This document shows, piece after piece, positions 50,999 through 59,528 of a stretch of 60,069 nt of DNA; the stretch's first letter is position 1, and each line of letters begins with the position of its first letter. This DNA is from Dehalococcoidia bacterium (GTDB lineage: Bacteria; Chloroflexota; Dehalococcoidia; SHYB01), in contig SHYB01000009.1 of the NCBI GenBank assembly GCA_009693015.1, forward strand, positions 1-60,069, given 5' to 3'. A program made the position numbers and the translations under genes. The notes under the pieces were generated by a model. That model was given only the letters and a program-made list of their open reading frames with translations, did not search any database and was not told where the DNA came from.

Positions 50999-51619
50999 CT
51001 AGGAACTGCTGAAGCCCTGCCGCGGCTCTTGGCCCGGCGGGTTCTGCCACAACGTAAGGAACTGCTCCGACTCACCCAGCACGGCGCGTCGCAGTTCGTC
51101 CCGCTCTTTCTTCGCCAGCTGCGTGCGTTCTGCGTCCAGCAGCCGCAATAACGTCTTGGTGCATTCGTCCACAAATGAGGTCAGTACCCTATTCCCGAAG
51201 AAGGCGTCCATCGCCGCCGCCATCTCCCGCGGCTTCATCGTCAGGATCGCCCCGCTGCAAATGAACAGCGAAATGCGGTTGCGCTCCTCACCCGCGCTGG
51301 GGTCGCCGAACATCTGCGCCAGCGCCGCCATCCCCTTCTGTTGCAGCATCGCCTGGAGCCGCGCCGGCAACAGCATCAGGTTGAGGAACGGCGCCCCTTC
51401 CATCCGCAGCAGCCCGGAGAACTCCTCCTCGATCTCGCGGTAGTACTCCGGCGTCAGCAACTCGGTGGTGTCCACCACGCGCACCTTCGGGTCGGCCAGG
51501 TCGCGCACGTCAATCACCATGAACTGGTGCAAATTAGGGAACAGGCTGATGTGGATATCAGCGCTGAGTATCGAGTTCGATTCTTGCTCGCGGTCCGCCA
51601 CCTGCCCACCCCTCCGCAT
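50999..51619 (-). CDS. Conserved-looking protein of unknown function
   Basis: The 206-residue protein is not one I recognise. It appears soluble and alpha/beta, with FPNLHQFMVIDVRDLADPKV and LLTPEYYREIEEEFSGLLRM, followed by a helical C-terminal third (LLDAERTQLAKKERDELRRA) and a Gln/Pro/Ser tail. ATG 51619 is chosen because AGGAG lies five bases upstream with a TATAAT box about ten bases beyond; longer starts would include that promoter. It diverges from the PIG-L gene. Confidence 0.72.
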   Translation of the reverse strand: MRRGGQVADREQESNSILSADIHISLFPNLHQFMVIDVRDLADPKVRVVDTTELLTPEYYREIEEEFSGLLRMEGAPFLNLMLLPARLQAMLQQKGMAALAQMFGDPSAGEERNRISLFICSGAILTMKPREMAAAMDAFFGNRVLTSFVDECTKTLLRLLDAERTQLAKKERDELRRAVLGESEQFLTLWQNPPGQEPRQGFSSS

Positions 51620-51707
51620 GCGTCTCCTGTCATTATAGGACATGACGCCGCATCCCCATGCCGGCCACATGCTAAAATGAAACCGTGGCCTGCTTTCGGA
51701 CACCTTC

Positions 51708-52418
51708 ATGAACGTAACCGACTTCTCCCCCAAACGCGTCCTCGTCGTCACGCCGCACCCTGACGATGCTGAAATCGGCGCCGGTGGCACCCTTTCCCGC
51801 TGGATCGCTCAGGGCGCAGCCTGCACCCTTGTGGTCTGCACCAATGGCGACAAGGGTTCGGAAGACCCGGAGATGACCTCCCCGCGCCTCGCCGCCATTC
51901 GCGAGCGAGAGCAGCAAGAAGCAGCCAGCGTCCTTGGCCTGCGCGACGTCATCTTCCTCCGTCACCCTGACGGCGATCTAGAAGACACGCGCCTTCTGCG
52001 CGGCCAGATCGTCCGCGAGATTCGCCGCACCCGCCCTGACGTGGTGCTCACCACAGACCCGCACCGCCGTACCTTCTACCTCCACCGCGACCATCGTATC
52101 GCCGGCCAAGTGACACTGGACGCCGTCTTCCCCTCCGCCCGCGACCGCCTCTCCTTCCCCGAGCAACTGGAAGAAGGGCTGTCGCCGCACAAGACGCCCT
52201 ACATTTTCCTCTGGGGATCGGACACGCCCGATCATCACATTGATATCGCCGGCACGCTGGACATGAAGCTCGCCGCGCTGCGAAAGCATGCCAGCCAGGT
52301 CGCCGCTCAGCGCGAGCGCGACTTCACCGAGTTCCTCCGCCAGATGGCCCAGCGGGCAGGCAAGGACAAGGGCATGGAGGCAGCCGAGGCGTTCCGCGTC
52401 ATCGAAATCATGCGGTGA
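51708..52418 (+). CDS. PIG-L family deacetylase
   Basis: The 236-residue protein has the LmbE/PIG-L zinc motif TPHPDDAEIGAGGTL (residues 15-29) and NGDKGSEDPEM. The distal zinc ligands are in FYLHRDHRIAGQVTLDA. Enzymes of the family remove N-acetyl groups from GlcNAc derivatives such as mycothiol, bacillithiol or GPI precursors. The substrate here is unknown and no glycosyltransferase neighbour is present. No strong Shine-Dalgarno; TAAAAT lies about 30 bases upstream. Confidence 0.92.
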   Translation: MNVTDFSPKRVLVVTPHPDDAEIGAGGTLSRWIAQGAACTLVVCTNGDKGSEDPEMTSPRLAAIREREQQEAASVLGLRDVIFLRHPDGDLEDTRLLRGQIVREIRRTRPDVVLTTDPHRRTFYLHRDHRIAGQVTLDAVFPSARDRLSFPEQLEEGLSPHKTPYIFLWGSDTPDHHIDIAGTLDMKLAALRKHASQVAAQRERDFTEFLRQMAQRAGKDKGMEAAEAFRVIEIMR

Positions 52419-52443
52419 CCTTTGGCCATTTCCATGGCACGCT

Positions 52444-53028
52444 CTACGCTAGGTGGAACCAGCGCACCACGGCAAGCATACGCTGGAGCAGCGGGTCGGC
52501 CACATCCAGCGCCTTGGCGAACACCCACGTCGTCAGGATGCCGAGGAGCGCGCCGCTGACGATGTCCAGCGGGTAGTGCATTCCGGCAATGACCCGCGCC
52601 ACGGTGAACAGCACAGCGCCTGCAGCGATGACCATTCCCCAGCGCCGGTTCACCAAAAACACGCCTGCAGTGATGGCAAAGGCAAATGCCGCCGCGTTGG
52701 ATGGGAACGAAGGGTCGTGAGGCCGGTAGAACAGCACCTCGGTGTCCGGCATGGCGATGAACGGACGCGCGCGATACAAGTGCCCGTTTACGATACGCAC
52801 CAGCAGGTTGGCGAAACCTGCCCCGATCGCCGCGTACAGGAAGGCGCGCTGGTTCAGCGCCCGCGCCTGCGGGGTCTTCCCCACGAACCACAGGGCGAAG
52901 GCCGCCATGGTGATCATGACCGGCAAGAAGAAATCGCTAGCCAACAGATTCACGACGTTATCGAAGAGGGAAGAGCGGCCCACAAGGCCGTTGAGCCAGT
53001 GGAAGATACGCACGTCAGCGCTAATCAC
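52444..53028 (-). CDS. PAP2 superfamily phosphatase
   Basis: The 194-residue membrane protein has about five helices and the phosphatase signature in three parts: YRARPFIAMP, FPSNAAAFAFAI and RVIAGMHYPLDIVSG. The last two give the catalytic His and Asp. Such enzymes act on undecaprenyl pyrophosphate or phosphatidic acid. The start is GTG 53028 with GGAAGG close upstream. It overlaps the 3' end of the upstream membrane gene by eight bases, so the two are coupled. Confidence 0.88.
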   Translation of the reverse strand: MISADVRIFHWLNGLVGRSSLFDNVVNLLASDFFLPVMITMAAFALWFVGKTPQARALNQRAFLYAAIGAGFANLLVRIVNGHLYRARPFIAMPDTEVLFYRPHDPSFPSNAAAFAFAITAGVFLVNRRWGMVIAAGAVLFTVARVIAGMHYPLDIVSGALLGILTTWVFAKALDVADPLLQRMLAVVRWFHLA

Positions 53029-53443
53029 GGGAAGCCTTCCTGGAGAAGCGGGTGGCGATGCGCCTCAGCCACACATCGTCCCGCAGCGCGTCCAGTCCCT
53101 CAGGCGATGCCTCCAGCGATCTGTCGCGGCGCAGCGGTGCGCGCCACTGCGTCACTGACGAGGCAAGCGCTGTCAGGAGCGTACCCGCCGCGGCGCCCGC
53201 CAGGAAGAGGCCGAACTGCTCTGCGCCTTCAATCTTGGTAAGGTCGCCCGGCTTCGCGGGGTCGCCGATGGCTACGAACCACGCCCACGCTCCCACGATC
53301 AGCGCCGTTCCCAAAGCGTAGCTCGCCCTGGCATGACGCGCGATAAGAAGGCCGCGCAGGCCGCTCCAGGCCGCGGCCAGCTGGATCACGCCGCACGTGG
53401 CAACCGTTACTAGGATGACGTAATCAATCGCCAGGCTGAACAC
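53021..53443 (-). CDS. Small unknown membrane protein
   Basis: The 140-residue protein has three predicted transmembrane helices (about 5-25, 40-62 and 75-92) and a basic C-terminal tail rich in Arg. The first is VILVTVATCGVIQLAAAWSG. I do not recognise the family. It is coupled by overlap to the PAP2 gene and follows ilvE by 46 bases. The start is a GTG without a strong ribosome binding site. Confidence 0.65.
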   Translation of the reverse strand: MFSLAIDYVILVTVATCGVIQLAAAWSGLRGLLIARHARASYALGTALIVGAWAWFVAIGDPAKPGDLTKIEGAEQFGLFLAGAAAGTLLTALASSVTQWRAPLRRDRSLEASPEGLDALRDDVWLRRIATRFSRKASRD

Positions 53444-53489
53444 GGTAGCGTGCGACTCTAGCCTTGGCGCCCGCGAGGCCGCTCGCTGC

Positions 53490-54422
53490 TTACGCCTTGG
53501 CCTTCACCGGAACGAACGCCGGGGTGCACCAGCGGATGTAGCGTTTGTTCTTGCCGCGGATGATGTCGAAGAACATCGCTTGCAGCTTCTTGGTGACTGC
53601 CCCGATCTGCCCATCGCTGACAGGGCGGCGATCCACCATGCCTACCGGCGTCAGGTGCGCCGCTGTGCCCGTGAGGAACACCTCGTCGGCAAGATACAGC
53701 TCGCTGCGGTCCACGGCGCGCTCTTCTGTCGCTATGCCCAACTCCTCACGCGCCACTTCGATGATTGTGTTGCGGGTGATGCCCTCCAGAATGTTGTCGG
53801 ACCTGGAGGGAGTAACCAGCTTACCGTTTTGCACCAGAAAGATGTTTTCCCCGCTGCCTTCAGAAACGTGGCCGTTCTGGTTCAGGATGATGGCCTCATC
53901 GAAGCCGTTCTGCACCGCCTCGGTCTTCGCCAGGATGTTGTTGAGGTAGGCCCCAGAGGCCTTCACCCGCGGCGGGATGCTCATGTCGTCCGTACGGCGC
54001 CAAGTTGAAGTGCAGCAATGGATCGCGCGCGCCGGATCGAGGTAGTTGCCGAACTTCACCACCACCATCAAGAAGTCATCGGCAAGGGTGTTGGCCTTGA
54101 GATTGGCGACGACCTCTTCGCTCTTGTAGGCGAGCGGGCGGATGTAGAGGTCCTCTTTGAACCCGGACTTGCGCACAAGCTCCGTGGCGATCTCGCTCAA
54201 CTCGTCCGGCGAGTAGCGCAGCTTGATGTGCATCACCTTGCCGCCCTGATGAAGCCGGACCATGTGTTCGCGCAACTTGAAGATGTACACTTGCTGCTCG
54301 TCGGCATTCCAGTTGCCGCGGATTCCTTCAAAGACGGCTGTGCCGTAATGCAACGCATGCGTCAAGATTGACACCTTGGCGTCAGCAATCGGCACGATCT
54401 GGCCCTTGAAGAATGCGTACAT
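53490..54422 (-). CDS. ilvE: Branched-chain amino acid aminotransferase
   Basis: IlvE performs the last step of Val, Leu and Ile synthesis with PLP. The 310-residue fold type IV protein has THALHYGTAVFEGIRGNW, FKLREHMVRLHQGGKVM, ASGAYLNNILAKTEAVQNGFDEAIILNQNG, and the phosphate-binding VSEGSGENIFLVQNG. DNILEGITRNTIIEVARE and EVFLTGTAAHLTPVGMVDRR follow. GGTGGAG lies about five bases before ATG 54422. It also connects to pantothenate synthesis by supplying or using 2-oxoisovalerate, the PanB substrate. Confidence 0.94.
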   Translation of the reverse strand: MYAFFKGQIVPIADAKVSILTHALHYGTAVFEGIRGNWNADEQQVYIFKLREHMVRLHQGGKVMHIKLRYSPDELSEIATELVRKSGFKEDLYIRPLAYKSEEVVANLKANTLADDFLMVVVKFGNYLDPARAIHCCTSTWRRTDDMSIPPRVKASGAYLNNILAKTEAVQNGFDEAIILNQNGHVSEGSGENIFLVQNGKLVTPSRSDNILEGITRNTIIEVAREELGIATEERAVDRSELYLADEVFLTGTAAHLTPVGMVDRRPVSDGQIGAVTKKLQAMFFDIIRGKNKRYIRWCTPAFVPVKAKA

Positions 54423-54550
54423 CTCTGCTCCACCTACCTTATGTGGTGCATTCCGCGGTGCGGAATAGTTCGCCGTAGTATACAACAGAGCCCGTCAGAG
54501 AGGAGGATACCCCCCTCTGTGCTTTCCCCGCCATGAAGAGGCTGGCAGCG

Positions 54551-55354
54551 TTACTTCGGCGCCTCTTGCAGCTCCGCCATAGGCACCTCTGCCCAAGCGC
54601 CGCTCTCCAGCCGGACGGTGATCGTCTGCTTGATGGGGTGGCCCACCACCACGACCGCTTCGCCGTGCGCCGTCTGCACACGGGAGCCTATCTTGGGCAA
54701 GCCGCGCTTGAGCTCGCGGTACTGCTCATACTCGTAGCGCAGGCAACAACGGAGCCGCCCGCATTGGCCTGCAAGCCCCGCCGGACTGAGCGGCAGGTCT
54801 TGCTCCTTGGCCATCTTCATGGTGACCGGTTGAAACTCGACAAGCCACGTGGAGCAGCACAACTCTCGTCCGCAACGGCCCAACCCACCTTTGGCCTTGG
54901 CGTCATCGCGGGGGCCGATCTGACGGAGATCAACCCGCGCCTTCACGTCGCGGCCAAGCCGGTGCAACAACTCGCGGAAGTCCACGCGGTCTTCTGAGGT
55001 ATAGGTGATGAACAGCTTTTCCCCGTCGAGAGGGTAGTGTGCCTCCGTGAGTTTCATGCCGAGCTTGAGCTCTTGCACGATGTCGCGGCAGTGCGCCAGG
55101 GCCTGGTCAGCCTCTGCGCGGAGGCTATCCCGCCGGCGCAAGTCTTCAGGCGTTGCTGCGCGCACAATGCCCGGCAGCGACCCTTTGATCTTGCTCATGA
55201 CCACCTGTCCAGGGGCGATCACCACATAGCCGATCTCCTGGCCATCTTCTCGTTGGACGACGACATACTCCCCTTGCGCCATCTCTTCAGACCCAGGGTC
55301 GTAGTACTCGATCTTGCCAGCCTTGCCGAACCGGATACCCACCACTCCAGCCAC
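54551..55354 (-). CDS. ricT: PSP1 domain protein RicT (YaaT)
   Basis: The 267-residue protein has the PSP1 domain with VVGIRFGKAGKIEYYDPGS at the start and DFRELLHRLGRDVKARVDLRQIG. The cysteine-rich GRCGRELCCSTWL and GQCGRLRCCLRYEYEQY blocks bind an iron-sulfur cluster in B. subtilis RicT, part of the Ric complex that helps RNase Y maturation. It follows holB by 27 bases, the common holB-yaaT arrangement of Firmicutes and relatives. The start is GTG with AAAGGA upstream. Confidence 0.92.
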   Translation of the reverse strand: MAGVVGIRFGKAGKIEYYDPGSEEMAQGEYVVVQREDGQEIGYVVIAPGQVVMSKIKGSLPGIVRAATPEDLRRRDSLRAEADQALAHCRDIVQELKLGMKLTEAHYPLDGEKLFITYTSEDRVDFRELLHRLGRDVKARVDLRQIGPRDDAKAKGGLGRCGRELCCSTWLVEFQPVTMKMAKEQDLPLSPAGLAGQCGRLRCCLRYEYEQYRELKRGLPKIGSRVQTAHGEAVVVVGHPIKQTITVRLESGAWAEVPMAELQEAPK

Positions 55355-55381
55355 TATCGGTCCTTTCTAGACGGCTCGTTT

Positions 55382-56413
55382 CTAGGAAACGGCCTTTGCG
55401 GGCTGCGCCATTGGCAGGTGCAGCATGAGCATTTCCAGCGCAAGGTGCGCATTGACATTACTTTGTAACTGTCCGACGGCATCCCGTACGCTGACGATCG
55501 CCGTGGCGATATCCCTTGTGGAGAGCGCCGCAGCAGTCTCCTCTAGCATACCTGTTCGGTCGCTGTTTGTCACAAGGTCTGGGCGCTCTGCCTTGACCAG
55601 AAGCACGTCACGCCACCACTGGGTCAGCAAAGCCAGCCATTGCTGCATGGCGTCCCGATCACGGGCAAAGACGTCGGCGAAGTCACCGGCGCTGCGCAGG
55701 CGATCGTGCAGCGGCTGGGATGACAGCGCAATTGCTTGCTCCATGGCATCGCGCCTGGCGTCTGCCAGGGCAGGGCCGGCGGCGGCGCGCAACGCCCAGC
55801 CGATGCGGCCTTCGCTCCACCGGGTAAGGTGCTGCGCTTGCTCCGGCGATTGTCCCTGCGCCACAAGCGCAGCCGCAATATCCCGCGCGGGCACACCCTG
55901 CAACTCATGCGTGCGGCAGCGGGAGACGATGGTGGGCAGGAGGCGCGGCAGGTCTGTGGCAAGGAGCAGGATGTAGACGCCGGACGGAGGCTCCTCCAAC
56001 GTCTTGAGCAAACGGTTTGCCGCGTCCTGGTTGAGGTGCTCTGCGCCGTCAATGATGAAGACGCGGCACGCCCCTTCGAACGGTCGCAGGCCGGCGGCCT
56101 GCTGGAGCTCCTTGATCTGTTCGATGCGAATGTCGCGGCGGTTCTCACCCTGACGCTCCCCTGCGTTCAAGGCGATGGTGCTGACGTCAGAGTGCTTGCC
56201 TTGCCGGATGCGCTGGCATGCGCGGCAGGCGCCGCAAGGCCGCTCAGCGGCGGGGGCGGCGCAGTTGAGGGCCTGCGCCAGGTTGAGAGCGATCTCCATC
56301 TTGCCTATGCTGCGCGGCCCGGCGAAGAGGTAGGCGTGCGCCAGGGCGCCTGTCTCTACCGATCTGCGCAGGTCATCTACCACGCGCCGGTGGCCGATGA
56401 CGCTCCACCCCAT
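55382..56413 (-). CDS. holB: DNA polymerase III subunit delta'
   Basis: The 343-residue protein is a clamp-loader subunit of AAA+ fold. IGHRRVVDDLRRSVETGALAHAYLF is followed by a modified P-loop GPRSIGK (32-38) and a four-Cys zinc module (Cys51, 60, 63, 66). FIIDGAEHLNQDAANRLLKTLEEPP contains the sensor region and LLPTIVSRCRTHEL the SRC motif. Delta' proteins typically have weak P-loops, as here. Start ATG overlaps the lysA stop (TGATG). Confidence 0.92.
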   Translation of the reverse strand: MGWSVIGHRRVVDDLRRSVETGALAHAYLFAGPRSIGKMEIALNLAQALNCAAPAAERPCGACRACQRIRQGKHSDVSTIALNAGERQGENRRDIRIEQIKELQQAAGLRPFEGACRVFIIDGAEHLNQDAANRLLKTLEEPPSGVYILLLATDLPRLLPTIVSRCRTHELQGVPARDIAAALVAQGQSPEQAQHLTRWSEGRIGWALRAAAGPALADARRDAMEQAIALSSQPLHDRLRSAGDFADVFARDRDAMQQWLALLTQWWRDVLLVKAERPDLVTNSDRTGMLEETAAALSTRDIATAIVSVRDAVGQLQSNVNAHLALEMLMLHLPMAQPAKAVS

Positions 56414-57729
56414 CAGACAGCCTCTCGCCGCAGCAGATCGTCAGCGGTTTCACGCCGCGCCCACAGTGTGGCCTTGCCGTCCTTCACCAGCACCACCGCG
56501 GGCTTGGGAGAGGCGTTGTAGTTGCTGGACATGGCGATGCAGTAGGCGCCGGAGGCGGGGATGGCGATGAGGTCGCCCGCTGCCACCGGGGGTAGCTCGA
56601 TATCCTTGATGAGAACGTCGCCAGACTCGCAGTATTTGCCGGCGATGGTGATCCTTTCGCGCCGCGTGTCCTTCACATGATTGGCGACGAGAGCCTCATA
56701 GCGGGAGCCGTAGATGGCGGGGCGGATGTTATCGCCCATGCCGCCGTCCACGGAGACGTAGGTGCGCACCTGGGGGATCTCCTTGCGCGCGCCTGCGGTG
56801 TAGAGAGCGACTCCCGCTCGGCCGACGATGGCGCGGCCCGGCTCGACGAAGACGGCGGGCGGCTCGAATTCCCACGTGGCGCAGCAATCCTTGATCGCGC
56901 CGGCGATGGTCTCGGCATAGTCGGCGAGCGGAGGCGTGGGCTTGTCCACGGTGTATTGGATGGGGAAGCCGCCGCCGGGGCTGAACTCTTTTAGGCGCAG
57001 GCCGTAGGTATCGCGCATGGCGGCGGCGAACTTGAACGCCACGTTGATGCCTTCGCGATAGGGGTCCGTTTCGTAGATCGGCGAGCCAAGGTGGATGTGG
57101 ATGCCCAGCAGGTCGAGATGGGGCATGTGCAGCGCCTGCTGGACGGCGCGCTCTGCGTCACCGCTGGCGATGGCGAACCCGAACTTGCTATCGAGGATGC
57201 CGGTGGTGGTGTGATGGTGGGTGTGGGGGTCAACGCCAGGCGATATTCTTAGGAGTATCTCCTGGCGGCGTCCGGTGGCGCCCGCGATCTCATTGAGCAA
57301 GGCAAGCTCGTGGAAGTTGTCCACGACGATGCGGCCGATGCGCCATTCCACGGCCTGCCGCAGCTCCGCGGACGACTTGTTGTTGCCGTGGAAGTAGATT
57401 CGTTCCATGGGGAAGCCCGCTGCCTTGGCGATGGCTAGCTCGCCGCCGGAGACGACGTCCAGGCCGAGACCCTCTTCAGCGATGAGCCGGAGCAGAGGGC
57501 GCATGGAGAGGGCCTTGGAGGCGTAGAGGGCGCGCGCGCCGGGGTAGCGCGAGGAGAACTCTTTGGTGAACGCCGCGCATTGCCTTCGCAAGGTGGCGTC
57601 ATCGAACACGTAGAGTGGCGTGCCGAACTGCGCTGCCAGGTCCACGACGTCCATGCCGCCGATGACGAGATGGTTCTGCTCATTGACGGCGGCGGTGACG
57701 GGAAAAATGGGGAGGGTTTTGCTGGGCAT
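56413..57729 (-). CDS. lysA: Diaminopimelate decarboxylase
   Basis: LysA decarboxylates meso-diaminopimelate to lysine using PLP. The 438-residue protein has the PLP lysine at K72 in ALYASKALSM, HGNNKSSAELRQAVEW, LLRISPGVDPHTHH and IHIHLGSPI. GGGFPIQY, VEPGRAIVGRAGV and the inter-subunit catalytic YCESGD (Cys367) complete the active site. ATG 57729 follows GAGGT by about four bases. The long upstream open frame is antisense to the lipoprotein gene and not part of it. It leads the lysA-holB-ricT run. Confidence 0.95.
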   Translation of the reverse strand: MPSKTLPIFPVTAAVNEQNHLVIGGMDVVDLAAQFGTPLYVFDDATLRRQCAAFTKEFSSRYPGARALYASKALSMRPLLRLIAEEGLGLDVVSGGELAIAKAAGFPMERIYFHGNNKSSAELRQAVEWRIGRIVVDNFHELALLNEIAGATGRRQEILLRISPGVDPHTHHHTTTGILDSKFGFAIASGDAERAVQQALHMPHLDLLGIHIHLGSPIYETDPYREGINVAFKFAAAMRDTYGLRLKEFSPGGGFPIQYTVDKPTPPLADYAETIAGAIKDCCATWEFEPPAVFVEPGRAIVGRAGVALYTAGARKEIPQVRTYVSVDGGMGDNIRPAIYGSRYEALVANHVKDTRRERITIAGKYCESGDVLIKDIELPPVAAGDLIAIPASGAYCIAMSSNYNASPKPAVVLVKDGKATLWARRETADDLLRREAV

Positions 57730-57808
57730 GGAGACCTCACGGACGCGGGCGCTGCATGGTGGGCATGCGCCCATCCTACAGAAGTGAATAAGCATCGTCA
57801 AGCAAGGT

Positions 57809-57853
57809 GGCGGGGCAAGCCGGCGGGGCAAGCCGGCGGGGCAAGCCGGCGGG
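57809..57853 (+). repeat. Short tandem repeat, three units of 13 bp
   Basis: GGCGGGGCAAGCC is repeated three times head to tail (57809-57847) and followed by a partial fourth (GGCGGG), between lysA and the lipoprotein promoter. Confidence 0.85.
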
Positions 57854-57865
57854 ACGCCGGACTCT

Positions 57866-57894
57866 TTGACAGCGCTGGTGACGCTCCGTATCAT
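57866..57894 (+). promoter_or_regulatory. Sigma70-type promoter giving a leaderless lipoprotein mRNA
   Basis: TTGACA (57866-57871), a 17-base spacer and TATCAT (57889-57894). The GTG at 57901 begins six bases after the -10 box, so the transcript would start at the initiation codon. Confidence 0.7.
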
Positions 57895-57900
57895 CATTCC

Positions 57901-58908
57901 GTGATTTCCCCCAGGCAGCGGCGCTCCCCGATGACTCCAAGGCGGCTGTTCGGGCTGGGCTTCACGCGGTGGACGGTGCCGGCGCTGGTGCTGGTGCTGC
58001 TTGCGCTTGCAATTAATGGCTGCAGCCAGGACGCGGTCATCGTGGGCATCCTGGAGGAAGACCAGAGCGATGTGACGGCCGAGGCGCGCACGGGATTTCT
58101 GGAGGCGCTGCGGGACGCGGGCTACAAGGGGGGGGGGAATGCGCGGTTTGTGCGCCGCAACGCTGAGGTGCGGAAGCAGCCGCTGGACGAGTTGGCGCAG
58201 GAGTTGGCGGGCGACGAGGGGGCTCGGCTTGTGCTGGCAATCGGCACGCGGGCGCTGATGGCCGCGGGGGGGACGCAGGATGTGCCGGTGCTGTTCGCCA
58301 TGAGCGGCGATACGTTTGCCGCGGGGTACGGGGGCGGGCAGGCGGCGACGAATCCGGCGGTGCACAACCCCCGCATCTCCGGCGCGGCGGCGATGCCGCC
58401 GCTGGCCGAGGCGGTGGCGTATGTCAAGCGGGCGCTGCCGCAGGCGGCCCGCATCGGGATGCTTGCCGTGGACAGCGACCCCGATTCGATGCTGGCGGGC
58501 AACTTGGCACAGGGGCAGTCGATTGCGGGAACGCAACTGGCGGTGGTGCGCGCCGCCACGGCTGCCGGTGCAGTGCAGGCGGCAGAGCGGTTGCTGGCGC
58601 AAGGAGTGCAAGCCATCTTGCTCACGACGGCGCCGCTGACGGATGTGCAGGTTGCCGCGATCCTATCGCGGGCCGAGGGCGCCGGCGTTCCCGTGTTCGG
58701 CGCCACGGAGACGCAGGCCAAGGCCGGCGCGGTGGCGAGCATCGGGATTGACCCCAGGGCCAATGGGCGCATCGCGGGCGCGATGGCGGCGCGTGCGCTG
58801 GGCGGGACGGCGGTGGCCGGCATCCCCATCGCCACGGACTCGCCGGTGCGGGTGTGGACGAATGCCGGCGCCGCCGCGAGATTGGGGATCGTGCTCCCGC
58901 CGAGCTAG
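57901..58908 (+). CDS. ABC transporter substrate-binding lipoprotein (TrpX/COG2984-like)
   Basis: The 335-residue protein has a signal peptide with hydrophobic core (WTVPALVLVLLALAING) and a lipobox ending in Cys (AINGC), then the two-lobe periplasmic-binding fold. IVGILEEDQSDVTAEARTGFLEALRDAGY, ATNPAVHNPRISG and AARIGMLAVDSDPDS match the COG2984 family, whose members bind aromatic amino acids or similar ligands. The permease and ATPase genes that usually follow are absent here. GTG 57901 is preferred from the promoter position; ATG 57931 is an alternative ten codons on. It ends in a four-base overlap (CTAG) with the convergent DsbA-like gene. Confidence 0.85.
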   Translation: MISPRQRRSPMTPRRLFGLGFTRWTVPALVLVLLALAINGCSQDAVIVGILEEDQSDVTAEARTGFLEALRDAGYKGGGNARFVRRNAEVRKQPLDELAQELAGDEGARLVLAIGTRALMAAGGTQDVPVLFAMSGDTFAAGYGGGQAATNPAVHNPRISGAAAMPPLAEAVAYVKRALPQAARIGMLAVDSDPDSMLAGNLAQGQSIAGTQLAVVRAATAAGAVQAAERLLAQGVQAILLTTAPLTDVQVAAILSRAEGAGVPVFGATETQAKAGAVASIGIDPRANGRIAGAMAARALGGTAVAGIPIATDSPVRVWTNAGAAARLGIVLPPS

Positions 58909-59528
58909 GCTGCCGGCGGACGCGGCCGCTTCACCTCATCGAGCACACGGCGTTGCACGAAGAGGTCGTACAGGCCGTCGAAGACACGCGCGGCTTCGTC
59001 GGCGGCTTCAGGCGCTTTGATGCGGGCGAAGAACGAGGAGCCGTTGTCGAAAACGAAGGTGGGCGTGCCGAAGATGCCTTGTTTGAGGGCGCCGAGGTGA
59101 TCGGCTGCGATGGTTTGGAGGCGGGCGGGATCGGCTGCGTCGCGGCGCAATCGTTGGAGGTCGAGTTCGAGAGTGCCGGCGATCGCCCAGAGGTCGTTGG
59201 GGTCGGCGAGGTCTTTGCGATGCTCGTGGCGACCCGCCAGGAGGGCGTAGTGGAGGCGGGCGTAGGCCTCCGGCCCTTGCAGGCGCGCGGCTTCGACAAG
59301 GCGGTGGGCGCGCATGGTCCGTGCCGGATACTCTTCCGGCTGGTCCCAGATGAACCAGGCGGGGCCGTTCTTGCTATTGACCTGTTCCAGGATGAAGTTC
59401 TTCCACGTCACCTGAAGACGGTTGCCGTTGGCCTGTTGCACCTTGCGCAGCCAAACTGCTGCCTGGTAGACGTGGGGTCAGGCGAAGTCAAAGTAGACGG
59501 TAACGGGAATGGGTTCCACTTGTTCCAT
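58905..59528 (-). CDS. DsbA-family thioredoxin-fold protein with in-frame TGA at the active site (possible selenoprotein)
   Basis: Read from ATG 59528, the minus strand encodes MEQVEPIPVTVYFDFA, then TGA (59480-59478, codon 17), then PHVYQAAVWLRKVQQANG and an uninterrupted DsbA-type helical insert to TAG. GIFGTPTFVFDNGSSFF contains the cis-Pro loop of the thioredoxin fold. In relatives the TGA position is the active-site Cys (DFACPxxY). It is therefore either selenocysteine or a nonsense change. A stem-loop GCAGC-AGTTTG-GCTGC begins 15 bases after the TGA, with its apical loop at 20 bases and a G in the second loop position, compatible with a bacterial SECIS. Without recoding only GTG 59441 could start a truncated product. 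Confidence 0.8.
59442..59480 (-). promoter_or_regulatory. Candidate bacterial SECIS element after the in-frame TGA
   Basis: On the minus strand the 15 bases after TGA are followed by a 5-bp perfect stem (GCAGC/GCTGC) with loop AGTTTG. Position and the loop G agree with general bSECIS rules. The stem is short and could be chance; it also lies in well-conserved coding sequence. Confidence 0.4.

Noticed and set aside
57809-57853. CRISPR array
   Set aside because: Units are 13 bp, contiguous and without spacers; there are no cas genes in the window.
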